Source: Humulus lupulus
Lineage: Eukaryota; Streptophyta; Magnoliopsida; Rosales; Cannabaceae
DNA: 64,000 bases
Assembly (NCBI RefSeq): GCF_963169125.1
Contig: NC_084800.1
Location: 146,936,397-147,000,396 of the forward strand
Reading direction: 5' to 3'
In this document: piece after piece, positions 1 through 10,576 of the stretch
Layout: every line of letters starts with the position of its first letter
How positions within the stretch are numbered: position 1 is the stretch's first letter
Translations under genes and position numbers: made by a program
Notes under the pieces: model-generated
Told to the model about the DNA's origin: nothing
The model's database searches: none
The model's input: the letters and a program-made list of their open reading frames with translations, nothing else

Positions 1-197
1 GTCTCTTGACTGGCCCTCATATTAGCCAGCTCTTCCTGCAACACCCCCAGGGTACTCTTCAGCGTTGTGTCATCCATTTCTTCCTCCTCAAATTCCAAAT
101 GTGGCTCATCCTTAGCCACGCTTGCAGGAGGAGGAGGAGGTGGGTTTGATGGTGCAGCGGCGGCCGCCTGTCCAGCTTTCCTTGCAGTTTTCACCAT
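1..197 (-). CDS. Tat-like Ty3/gypsy Gag, N-terminal part (runs off window)
   Basis: Minus-strand frame open from an ATG at 197 down to the window edge, about 65 codons. It begins MVKTARKAGQ, followed by an alanine run, a proline run and an acidic stretch (EFEEEEMDD). The start is chosen because it is the first ATG after the primer-binding site at 225-242 and LTR at 246-852, the usual order for a retrotransposon gag. The gag at 19618-20407 has the same layout (ATG, basic start, acidic region, same upstream motif), so the two are probably the same lineage. The basic/acidic low-complexity start resembles plant Tat-group Gag, but no capsid or zinc-knuckle motif lies inside the window. Lineage is inference. 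Confidence 0.55.
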   Translation of the reverse strand, partial: MVKTARKAGQAAAAAPSNPPPPPPASVAKDEPHLEFEEEEMDDTTLKSTLGVLQEELANMRASQE

Positions 198-224
198 TGG
201 TTTTCTCAACAATGATAAATCAAG

Positions 225-242
225 CTCTCAATGAAAGCACCA
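225..242 (-). other. Primer-binding site of the Tat-like element
   Basis: Read on the minus strand the site is TGGTGCTTTCATTGAGAG, three bases inside the LTR end. It starts with TGG, as expected for pairing with a tRNA 3' CCA end. I cannot name the tRNA. The core TTTCATTGAGA recurs beside the LTR ends at 9787 (plus strand) and about 20457 (minus strand), which ties the three elements together. Confidence 0.6.
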
Positions 243-245
243 GAA

Positions 246-852
246 TGTTGACCCTAGATTTGGGCAACTGACACGGAGTCACAATTTGCTTGACGTGTAT
301 GAATGCGTTGAAAAGAACGTAATGACGAAAATAATAAGAACACGATATTTTATAGTGGTTCGGCCCCAGAATCTAGTAATGACCTACGTCCACTTAAATT
401 GTTATTAGATTGAGATTCAAAGGAGTGATCAAAGAACTCGAGTCCAATGAGTTTCACTAGCCTCTGAAGAACAAATACAATATGGTTTCTATGATCTTTC
501 TAATCACAAGCGATTTAGAAGTCTGAAAAGAGAAAATAGAGCCCGATCCCCTTCCCTGAGTCCTCTTCCTGTATTTATAAGCTCAGGGATGATTTACATT
601 GATTTGTTACAAATATTATTTCCTAAATAATCGGATACTCAAGAAATCATGGGAGAGAATCTCGGATTCCCTCATAACTGCCCAAGATCTTTTTCGCGTA
701 TAAAGTGCATACGACCAGTCTGGTCGTATGAAAAACTGATCGTCTGATACAGGGTGCTTTCCTGGTCGATAGTCGAACACGCATTCTTCCAGGTGTCAGC
801 CATGTGTAATTAATGCTTGCCACGTCATTCGCTTCTGATTTTTTGGATAACA
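246..852 (-). mobile_element. 5' LTR of Tat-like element
   Basis: The minus-strand LTR runs TGTTATCC...GGTCAACA, about 607 bp. The inner end is fixed by the adjacent primer site. The outer end (852) is fixed by similarity of the terminal bases to the plus-strand LTR starting near 9034, and because copia LTR sequence begins just beyond. A TATA box lies at 571-580 (TTATAAATAC on the minus strand). The 3' LTR is outside the window, so completeness is unknown. Confidence 0.6.
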
Positions 853-1620
853 GATTGAAATGCCTAACCATTTGAACTCCCTTCAATGACCAGGGAGTGC
901 TTGAATCGTCCCGACACAAGGCTTGTAAAAATCTTCTCCCGAAGACTATAAGAGTTGTGTTCAAATTACAACTTGTATTCACTCATGAATGTGGTGTAGA
1001 CTCACCACAAAAATAGACACTCATTTTACAACAAGAACATGTGAATACAATGATCTTGAATACAAACTATGAACTCTCACAAATATTACAATTCACTTGA
1101 AAACTATGCACCATAGAGTTCACTTTTTCTCAAGGCCCAAGAAGCCTATTTATAGATATTATTTCGTGCTCAGAAATGCTCATAAAGAATCTCCAATAAA
1201 AGCCAGAATATTTGAAGATATTCTTGAATATTTGAAGATAGTTGATTCTGATCTAACAGACACAGATTTTTCGGGGACAACTTCTACCTGCATCAGATCA
1301 AATGTCTCAAGATAGGATTAACACTTAACTTCTCAAAGATTGTATTTTACATAATTGAATATCTTGGAAAGAACAAAAATAAATAGAAAATATTTCCATA
1401 AATGAATTCCAATAAGCACTGAATATTTTCTTTATAAAACCAAGATACAAATTCATTTTATAAACATATTGTGAGAACATCAAATTTAATAAGAAATTAT
1501 TTGCAAACATTACCAATTAATCCAAGGAATTAATTATGAAAATCACAATAAAAAAGAATTTAAAATCATCTTTTAAATAAAAAGTTATCTTTATAAAATT
1601 TGCAAATTTTAGGATTTACA
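853..1620 (-). mobile_element. Copia LTR fragment
   Basis: Minus-strand LTR sequence. The stretch around 870-960 (TTTGAACTCCCTTCAA, then CTTCTCCCGAAG) matches the layout of copia LTRs at about 15090 and 40605. It ends at 1620 in ...GGATTTACA, like ...GATTTTACA at 15836 and ...GTTTTACA at 42868. A minus-strand TATA box (CTATAAATAG) lies near 1150. Its gag-side end appears replaced by the Tat-like LTR at 852. Only fragments of the family occur here, so lineage is not assigned. Confidence 0.5.
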
Positions 1621-2751
1621 CATAGAATCGATTTTTTTATTAGAGAGCAAACCTTATTTTTTTAATTTGTAAATCTAATTTTTTTTCTTCAACATTTCGG
1701 TTAGCATTGATAGAGGACAGTCTAATTTTTTCTCTCAATGCATATGCCTACATATTGAATTCAACTTTGACTCACTTTCATTATATATTATTACATTGTA
1801 AATGTGTGTATGTGTTGAGACAGACTTTAAAGAATTGTATCTTATATTTTAGTGGCTAAATTGAATTTTAAATTGAAAGGAAACTTTATTTGCAACAGTT
1901 TGCAAGAGGTATGTCTCTCACTTTTGTTTTAATACTATGCAAATGTTAGAGGAGTATGAATATCTTAAGTATTCATCCATAGTGAAGTAGGCTCTGGGAT
2001 TGTTATTGTGTGCTACAGTGATAACAGAAGATTGAGAATTTGTATGTCTTAGTGAAGTAGGATTTGAGAAATTTGTGTGCTACAGTGAGATAAGAAAGAA
2101 AACTTGTGTATTGTTTGAATTAATATTGACAAATAGTTGGTTTGGGAAAATGTTGTTCGATTTTATGTATATTTGTCTATGATTATCCTATAATTGAATT
2201 GTGTTTGTTGATTGGTTTGATTATTGGCAAATTAACTATTTTGATATTTCTCTACAAGAGAGTGGAATTTTTTTTTTTTTGTATATATTTTGAAGTCCTT
2301 TTCAGTTGTATTGCAAGTAGTTCTGGCTGATTTTCTTTTCTTTTTGAGTCATGTATAGTTTTCCTTGAAATTAGCCTGATTCTACTTCATGTACAAACCA
2401 TATTATTTCTTTTCCACAGTTTGGTTAGCAGGAAAGTTAAAAAATGGTTGTGTTTATGTTTGTAATTTTATCCTTTTTTGTACTAGTGTGTACGTGTGAG
2501 CTTGACTAGATATTTTAAAACACAATACAGAGTACTTAATTAATTGGTCTAATACTCTTTTGGTTTTGACTTTAGTCTTACAACTATTTTCCAGTGTATC
2601 CTTTGTTCATGCTACTAGGCTACTTGGCTTCCTTTCATCAAAAGGCTACTTATTTTAATGGCCAAATTAAGTATAGCACACACTTCACCACACATATGCA
2701 TTTTGTCATGTATGTATATATATATATATTGTATAGTCCCAGAACTTTACT

Positions 2752-2788
<37 letters not shown>

Positions 2789-2964
2789 AGTGGTAGTGGT
2801 GGTAGTGGTGGTAGTGGTGGTAGTGGTAGTAGTGGTAGTAGTGGTAGTGGTAGTAGTGGTGGTAGTGGTAGTGGTGGTAGTGGTAGTAGTGGTAGTGGTG
2901 GTAGTAGTTTTGTCATGTATGTATATATATATATATATATATTGTAGAGTCCCAGAACTTTACT

Positions 2965-3008
<44 letters not shown>

Positions 3009-4150
3009 TTATTATTCCTTGGGCATATGATTGTTTAGATAACAAGCCCCATAAATTTATATGACTTGTTTAGATAACTAAGCACCGTAAATTTATGGGC
3101 ATATGATTGCTTAGCTAGCAAGCCCCAAGAAGTATGATGGCCATTATAATGCATGTTTTATAGTCATATGTTTTGTAGTCTTATGTTTATGTTTTATGAT
3201 ATATGTGCTAGTAGATTTTCCTTGTTGGGCATTAGGCTCATTCCTTTATTTTTATGTATGCAGGAAAATAGTTATGGCGGCGGAAGGATTCTTGGCAGCT
3301 TAATTTGTGTATTAAGGATGAAGGGATTCAATGGACTGCGTGAACGATTCGAGGACGACGTCATGTTTTAATGTATTTTCCGCATTTATTTTTGTAAACA
3401 AATTTCCTTTAGTTTAAAGTTATGTTTTATTTTAAAACAATGGGATCTTATACGCCGCATTTATGTATTTCAATATTTATTTTGGAATTTTTTATAAAGC
3501 TGTGAATATTTCTTATGTATGTTTACTTCAAAAGTAGTAGCTAAGTCTAGTAGTTTTTAATGGTCCAAGGTCTTAGAATTAGTTGGGTCATTACATATAT
3601 ATATGCTAAACATTTAATGAGGTTTCAATGAGTTGATTATTGATCTTACATGTTAAATAATAGATGCAACTAGTTTTTCCTATGATATGTTTATTTTGGG
3701 ATTGTAATGATCTTTGATTTTCAGGCCACCTGAGAAGAAGAAGAAGATATTGTTTTACTTCAATGGAAATATTTGACCAACTTATCCAAAGGGAAGAAAA
3801 ACATCACTTAAAGAATCAATCATCATGTCAAGTTATAATATTTATGGGGTTCCATCTTTAACTCAAGGCATTAGTATTATAATTTCTAGTTTTGTATTAT
3901 AAATGTGACAAGTTTGGTTACTCATATTTTTTTTTTTAAATTGCCGTTTAGATTTGTAACTATCTCATTGTATGTATAAGTTTTGTTATTGTAATCTATA
4001 TGTTTTTATATTTGTATATACATGTATCATTTAACTAATAATTTCAATTAAAAATAAATATAAATTATTTTTTAAAAATTAAAATGATAACATTTAAGGG
4101 CACTCATTGTGTGTCCTAAAAAAATCTTTTAGGGCACGAGAGAGCCCTAA
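1621..4150. other. Unassigned AT-rich block, possible spliced gene or DNA-transposon remnant
   Basis: No recognisable protein domain. Plus-strand signals resembling plant splice sites occur at about 1908 (AGAG|GTATGT), 3263 (TTTATGTATGCAG) and 3724 (TTTGATTTTCAG). The open stretch 3264-3371 between two of them ends in TAA. Near the right end (4097-4150) short inverted motifs AGGGCAC / GAGCCCTAAAA occur, of a kind seen near the termini of some plant DNA transposons, but no terminal inverted repeat or target duplication was found. It may be an old CACTA-type element or a gene fragment; neither is shown. Confidence 0.25.
2702..3010. repeat. Compound microsatellite with a 207-bp direct duplication
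   Basis: A unit made of TGTCATGTATG, a (TA)n run, the motif CCCAGAACTTTACT and a (TAG)n run occurs twice, starting about 2702 and 2909. Between the copies lies a (TAG/TGG)n tract of mixed GTA and GTG triplets. Long poly-Ser, poly-Val and poly-Leu frames over it are products of the triplet repeat. Confidence 0.9.
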
Positions 4151-4159
4151 AAACTTTAT

Positions 4160-4230
4160 TTAAAGCCAATTGAGGAATCACTTATTTCAGAAACCATCAT
4201 TTTAAAGAGATGTTGATTTAGGGTTTTACA
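4160..4230 (-). mobile_element. Terminal fragment of a copia LTR
   Basis: About 65 bp resemble the end of the copia LTR at 42803-42868: both carry CATTTTAAAGAGATG followed by ...TTTTACA. It abuts integrase-coding sequence directly at 4231, so it is the edge of an inserted LTR, not the host element's own LTR. The rest of that LTR is not visible to the left. Confidence 0.4.
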
Positions 4231-6355
4231 ATCTGCCCCTTTGACATCTTTCTAGAAAGAAATATTAGAGACATTTTCTAAAAAATTCATGCACTAAACA
4301 TGGTTGCATCAAATTCCCAAGATTCTTACGATCCTTGAGAATATAATAAACACATCCAAAAACCCCCTTTTATTATTTAGCATCACCCTAGCCATCTCCT
4401 GCAATGTTTTGTTTTCCAATTTTGTTAAGGAGTCTTAAGAGCTAAAAATTTATGAAAAATTCCAAGAGATTTGCAAAATTCATCATAAATAATATTTTCA
4501 AATTATTTTCCATGATCACTCCGAATTCTAATAATTTTTCCAATATTGCAGTCTTCTTCAACTTTCAATTTCAAGCACATAGTTTTGTAAAGCACCAAAT
4601 TTGTCAGACTTTTCTCTAAAAAGATCAACCCAAGTGTATCGTGAAAAGTCATCCACACAAACAAAGATATACCTCTTTCCACTTATGCTTTCAACTTGAA
4701 TTGGACCCATCGAATCAATGTGCAACAACTCCAAAAATTTTAAGTCATAGCATTTTTTATGCTTATGTGAGAAATTTTCAATTGCTTTACCATTTGACAA
4801 GGTGCACACTTACCTGATGAATTCTTTCCTAGCTTATGTAACCCATGAACAAGACTTGCACTTGCATTTTTTCTCAAACTTTTATGATTAATGTGCCCAA
4901 ATTTCTCATGCCACTGATTAGTAGCATTATGAACAACATAATCACATACTTGTACATGTGTTAAAGTGTAGCAATTACCAATGGATCTAACACCTCTCAT
5001 AATACAATTTCCATTTGAGTCACACACAATACAATCATCACTCGAAAATTCACATGCAAATTTTGATCACAAATTTGACTTATGCTAATAAGATTAGCCT
5101 TGAGTCCAGCCTTGGAATTCCCTCAACATCTAGGGTACCTTTGCGAATAACTTTTCCTAAGGCACCATCACAAAAAGTTACCTTTCCCTTTTCTGTATGT
5201 TTGAAATTGCTTAGGATTTTCTTGTCTCCAGTCATATGCCTATAACAACTACTATCAAAATACCAATGGTTAGAAACATAAGATCTAAACCAAGTAAAAA
5301 AAGGAAGAAAATTCACTTCACTTTTCTTTACCGAAACCCTTTTTGAATGACCAACATTTTAAGGTAACACGAGTTTAGGATTCAAATGTTTCAGATATTT
5401 ACTGGCAAACATGTCAATTGCTGACCTTTGATCCCACAAAAATGACAAAAAGAATGAATCATTTACCTTTCATTTAAGCAACGTATGAACTTTTATTACT
5501 TGTGAGATCAACCTTCAATGATAATGCATTTGTTGACCTAGATGCTGAGGCATCCAGTAACACTCCTAAAACTTACACATTTGGTTTTTTTTTGAGACAT
5601 TCTTACCCCCATTGAACACTATATTCTTACCCCCATTGAACACTATTCCAGAGTTTTCTCCTTTCCTTTTCCTTGTATCCAGGGTGTCATCAAAATTTGT
5701 AGCATGAGAATTAAGCATCTTTACTCCCTTTTGTGTGTGGATTAGTTTGGCTGATAATTGCTTGATTTATTTATTTTTGTTTTCAATGTTTTTCTTCAAA
5801 TTCATTAATTAAGTGCTCAAGTTCATCTTTTCTCTTTTTCGAAACATTGTTATTACTAGCCAAAAGATGATTATCAACACATACCATTATCCATTGAGAG
5901 TACATTTTTTGATATGCTTATTTTAGTGATTCTTCATCCAATTTGGACTCATATGAATCACTCTCTATTGGATACTCTGTACCATTAGCTTAATACATAT
6001 TGTTCAAGCACACATAATTATGAGAATCATGGTTAGCAAATAATAATTAAGACATTACAGAAGTTAATGCAACATTACAAACAATCTCTTCATCACTACT
6101 TTTAGATTCATTGTCACTCCAAGTGAGTGTCATACTCTTTTTATTTTTCTTTAGATTGTTGGCATATTCTAACTGAATATGACCATAGCCATCTCATTCC
6201 CGACATTGAATACTTTTCTTTCAATTAGACAAAAAGGTTTATAGAAAACATTACCTTTGGAGGGTTTAAAGTTACCTTTTTTTACCAATCTTCTTCATGT
6301 ACTTCTAGAAGTTCTTTGATAATAAGGTCATTTCAGCATCTTCCTCCTCAAAACT
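4231..6355 (-). pseudogene. Copia remnant W: integrase, pre-integrase, protease, Gag C-terminus
   Basis: Minus-strand polyprotein remnant, read from high to low coordinates. Zinc-knuckle-like and acidic Gag tail lie at about 6350-5400. A protease-like block follows at 5316-5080 (WYFDSSCYRHMTGD, where Asp-Ser-Cys replaces the more usual Asp-Ser-Gly). Pre-integrase is at 5027-4800 (HEKFGHINHKSL, CAPCQMVK) and the integrase core at 4809-4240 (FVCVDDFSRYTW; then RSDHG and a degraded ERKN-like block). Stops and frameshifts are frequent and RT/RNase H is missing, cut at 4230 by foreign LTR sequence. Gag continues beyond the solo LTR at 6356-8826. The domain order Gag-PR-INT is diagnostic of Ty1/copia; the Gag tail and protease resemble the Sirevirus group, which is inference. 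A 27-bp direct duplication (TTCTTACCCCCATTGAACAC) sits at about 5596-5646. Confidence 0.8.
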
Positions 6356-8826
6356 TGTAACAACCCAAAATTACTAATAAGGCTTAAGAGCCTTGATTAG
6401 TGTGCCAAGAGGGAATTATTGGTATTTATGTGAATAAATGATTAAATGCATGATTATGTGGCATGCATGACTATACAAGTATATGGATATGATTAGATGC
6501 ATGTTTATGAGTATTAAATATGCATGTAGGCCCTATTTTGTTCATAAGGGCATGTTTGTAATTTTGGCCCGTTGAGGGCATAAATGTAATTATATGTGAT
6601 AAATTGTTGAGACCACATTATTATGTGGATATATTTTCAACTTGTGACTCACGACAATCCTAGTGAACGGTTTAGCGAAAAAGTCACGGTGGGGATTTAT
6701 ACCCAGCTCAGGGGAGCCTGGGGGTATTTCTGGGAATTTGGGAAATATATTGGAGGCTATTTGATATTGAGGAAAATAATTGGTGATTATTTAGGTGTCG
6801 GGAAGTAAGCAGTAATTATTAGGGACACTCGAGGAATTAGCGAGAATTGGGAACAAATGACCAAAATACCCTTAGAATGTTTAAAGGCTTAGGTTTTAAT
6901 GGGAGGGAAAAATGGTCATTTGATTTAAAAAAAGGGATAAGTATTAATCTGCCTTTATACACTTAGTGGAAGCTGTAGAATGAGTTAGAGGTTAAAGGAA
7001 AGAAAAGGAAGAAAGAAGGAAGGAAAAACAGAGTACATGACCTCTCTCTTTCTCTCTCTCGAATGGTGGTCTTCCTCACCATTTCTTGTGGAATTTGAAG
7101 CTATAAATTTAGAGAGAGTCTAAGTTAAGTCTTGGAGCCTTGATCCTTGAAGTAATTGAAGAGGGTTGGCTGGAATTAGCTATCAAATTAAGGTAAAGCC
7201 TAAAGAGTTTGGTATAAATTTTTTGACTTTGATGAGTTGCTTTTGAATTTAAGTTTTTGGATGGGAATTCTAGGATTTGTTCTTGGGGAATTGGGGAGCT
7301 AAGGACTGGAAGGATACTAAGGGAAACTTAGGATTGGAATCCCCATTAAAGGTGAGAAATTCTGAGCTTGGTCACTTGAGTTTCTGGGTTGTTCTGGTTT
7401 TTTTGTTGAGTTTTTGAGCTTCAAGCTCAAACATGGTTTTCTTTGTTTAATGCTGCATGTGGCTAAGTTTTATGTTATTGGGCTATGTGGGGTGAGATGT
7501 AGATGATGGAAGGTTCAATTTGTTGTGTGGTTCAGGTTTGGAGGGGTTTTTGGGAGTTTTGGCTCGAGGAAATTTGAAGGAGAAAATCAGTGTGCTGAAG
7601 GTGCTATAACTAGCGCTGTAGCGCCCTTGGGTTTTCTGGGGACTTTTGGCTCTGCTTGTAGCTATAGCGCCCACCCTGTGGCGCTGTAGCGCTTCCCTAC
7701 CTTCAGAAGTGGATTTTTGGGTGTTTTCTTAGGGTTCTTGCTCGTGGGCTCGGGGTTTGATTCCACCACCCCGTTTGGTGGAATTAGGGTTTCCCGAGGG
7801 CTCGAGATTGGTCCTGAGGTTAGGTTTTGGAATTGAAGTTTTATGATGATTCTAATTTATGGTTGTGACTAGGTGTACACTAGGGCTCAGACAGGATCAC
7901 GCTTGAAGGTTGATTTCACTAATCAAAGCTATCAAAATCAAAGGTAAGAAACTGCACCCAGTTACGTGGTTATGTTGGGACTAAAATTTCCCTTTACTTG
8001 TATATGATGTCATAGATGGTATTATGCCATGGGGACATGTGATAAATGACTTAAGAGTGCCAGGATCTATATTTGCGCACAGGATGCGGCTTGGCCACTG
8101 GTAGCTGAGGTTAATTAAATAATCACTGAGCTTGGCTTAAGCGAGCCAGAGTCAGTGGGTTGAACACTGGGTTCGGCCTAATTGAGCCGAAGACAATGAC
8201 TTAAACAGAGGGTGCGGCCTAAGGGCGTTGACCCTAGTTGTTGAATGATATGTGTACTGTGTGAATCTAGTAATTATGGCATGTTAAAAACTTGGTTAAG
8301 AGATTATTGATTTGTCAATTATTATCGCTGATTATGTGAATGTTGTGGCTTGTTAATGTCTAGTTGATATCTCATGAATCATTTGACTGTCTAAATTGTC
8401 TATGCTATGTTATATGGTTTTCTTACTGGGCCTCGGCTCACGGGTGCTACGTGGTGCAGGTAGAGGCAAGAACAAGATGGAACAGTCCTGAGTTGGAGAG
8501 CTTTGAGGCTAGATGTACACAGTCAGCTGATCGGTCGCCACGGCCGAGGAATGGTACATGACAAGAGAAGCCTAAATGTCTGTTTAGCCCATAGAGTGGC
8601 TAGTAGCTGTACATATATCCTGGAATTTTGAAAATTGTCTTTTAAACTCTACTTCTTTTGGGATCCCATGTATAAAATGTTTATTAAAATGAAATGCATC
8701 TTTTATGACCAAAATCTTTTAACCCTAGTTCATTAATAGTTTCAGTAACACACTTCTAATTAAATGACTTGATTAGCAAGTCTTGCACCTTTATAAACAC
8801 ATAGTGTAACAGTCTTGGCTATCACA
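6356..8826 (+). mobile_element. Gypsy solo LTR (2471 bp), intron-bearing LTR family
   Basis: Starts TGTAACAACCC and ends CTATCACA, flanked by a perfect 5-bp duplication AAACT (6351-6355 and 8827-8831). No internal region, so a solo LTR. Removing it with one AAACT copy leaves the copia W Gag frame uninterrupted, which confirms the boundaries. A TATA-like TTTATAC lies near 6951. Intron-like segments: donor 1 at 7193, segment 2 at 7352-7872, segment 3 at 7944-8459. It carries the family's conserved blocks: GCGCTGTAGCGC-type motifs (7610-7695), CTCGGCTCACGGGTGCT (8431-8447) and TTTTGGGATCCCA (8658-8670). Confidence 0.93.
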
Positions 8827-8831
8827 AAACT

Positions 8832-9033
8832 CTTATCCTTTTCTTTAACAAATTTCAAGGCAATTTCTTTATCTTTCTACCTCATATTTTGATTCAGAAC
8901 AAAAGTGTAGACAACTCCCATTAACTCTTCCACTTTTATGGTATCAAGATTTTTTATCCCTAACAATTTTTTGACCAAAACAGAGCCAATTTTTTTTCCT
9001 ATCACAAAATATTCACTAGAAATATAAGATAGG
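8832..9033 (-). pseudogene. Copia remnant W: Gag (UBN2-type) continued
   Basis: Minus-strand continuation of the copia W Gag on the far side of the solo LTR. The readable stretch contains NLDTIKVEELMG and a following LNQNMR, matching the late helical part of copia UBN2-type Gag (an AI-EEAK-L-T-EELIGSL pattern in intact relatives). It becomes unreadable above about 8990 and is then cut by the Tat-like LTR starting near 9034. The rest of Gag and the 5' LTR are not found nearby. Frame, orientation and the shared AAACT duplication link it to the sequence ending at 6355. Confidence 0.75.
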
Positions 9034-9787
9034 TGTTCATAAAAATCAGTTACTCGATAATAGGTCTTCGGGAACTGACTAGCAAAGACTTGTCGGAAAG
9101 GTCCCCGAGATCTTCCTGAACGCCCACACATGTACTGACTTCTTGAAAGCCCGAGAAGTTTCCACGAAAGATCATTTAGCATATTTCTCAAAAAATGGAG
9201 CCCACAAGAAGTACCTTTAGCAGATCCGTGCACCCAACTCCTTCTAACATTTTGGCGTACCACCTCCCTGTGCATAGTTGCAACCAAGTGGTGGAACTAC
9301 CACCTTATGGCCCCCTCTCCTTTTCCCATGCATAGGGGGACCACTTCCTTTCCATAAAAGGGAAGTTCGTGAGGCCAAAGTGACACAATAGGCCTCACAA
9401 AATAAAGCACAGAACCTCCAGCTTGGCGACAGGTTTCGTGCATCCTATGCATGACTCCCACCTAATCGAAGGATTAGTGATAATTTTACTACTTAACTTT
9501 CTGTAAAAATCCCTCCTTTATACCAATAAATCAGGCATTGAGGGGTCATTTGTATGAATCCAAAACCCTATTTTTGATCCACCACTATTACCTTGGCGCA
9601 AGACTATCCTCTGCCGAAGCTTTAAACCCTAAGAGGCTTATGATTTCAGCAAGCCTTCAGCAATACAAGTCACTCATGGACTAGGCCTCGTTAACAGCTA
9701 AACCACATACAAACCTCTAATTTTCCCTTTACGATTTTCTACAACCTTTTCCTTCATTTATTTAGTTGACAGAAATAAGAGTCAACA
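9034..9787 (+). mobile_element. 5' LTR of a plus-strand Tat-like element
   Basis: Starts TGTTCATAAAAATCAG, matching the start of the minus-strand LTR ending at 852 (TGTTATCCAAAAAATCAG), and ends GAGTCAACA. A TATA-like CCATAAAAGGG occurs near 9352. The downstream primer-like site at 9791-9809 (TGATGTTTTCATTGAGAAC) is a mutated form of the site at 225-242. No matching 3' LTR is present before 13470. The right end is well supported; the left end is approximate. Confidence 0.55.
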
Positions 9788-9819
9788 TTTTGATGTTTTC
9801 ATTGAGAACTGTAGAAAGC

Positions 9820-10460
9820 TAGGAAAAACCTCGACCATGGTATACACAAGAAACCAATCTCACATGAGTGCTTTCATTGAGACCTAACTTCAACATGAGG
9901 CCCTAGCATTGACAATAGAGTGCGAGACCCTGGATATGGTCCACGACCATCGATGGCTCATGACTGTGGCATCCACGTGACCCAAAGTCAATGCAAAAGT
10001 AGCGAACCTAATCTCTCTTAAACCCTTAGGTCAACTCAGATAAGAGGAACCTACTTGGGGTACCTTAGAGTTGGGAATTAAAATGGTTAGTACAGCTAGA
10101 ACCCCAGTCACTGCATGCATGACCTAAGTGCAACTCAACACCTTAGCGTCCACAATGGACATGCGAGACCCTGAAAAATGGTCCATTTCCACATGTCCCA
10201 AAGTCAACACGAAAGTATGAACCTAATAATGCTTAAAACCTTAGGCTAACTCAAAGAGGAACCTACATAGGGTACCTTAAAGTTGGGAAGAGGGTTAGTA
10301 CAGCTAGAACCCCAGTCACCGCATGCGACACCTAAGTGCAACTCAAAGCCTTAGTGCCGACTATAGATGTGTGAGACCCTAACCATGGTCACGACCATGC
10401 TGGATCACGACTATGGTGTCCATGTGACCTGAAGTCAATGCAAAAGCAATAGACCTATTT
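9820..10460 (+). repeat. Tandem repeat array, about 210-240 bp units
   Basis: About three decayed units behind the primer site. Landmarks repeat in order: GCGAGACCCTG (9922, 10162, variant 10371), CAAAGTCAATGCAAAAG or its variant, GAGGAACCTAC, GGGTACCTTA, and AGTACAGCTAGAACCCCAGT. Spacing is about 241 then 208 bp. No coding frame spans it. Tandem arrays in untranslated regions are known in several Tat-group plant elements; that assignment is inference. Confidence 0.8.
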
Positions 10461-10576
10461 GAGTATGTACAATAAAGCTTGGGACCATGAGCAAATAGAA
10501 GTTTCTACTCCAATAAAAGAAGGGTCTGAAGACCCATATTACAAAATAATAGTTATTACAAAAAGAAGAAGATGGA

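Noticed and set aside
2594..3045. Open frames of poly-Ser/Gly, poly-Val and poly-Leu on both strands
   Set aside because: They exist only because a TAG/TGG triplet repeat has no stops in those frames.
9820..10460. Spaced repeats considered as a CRISPR-like array
   Set aside because: Units are over 200 bp and degenerate, with no short identical repeats or unique spacers, in plant retrotransposon context.
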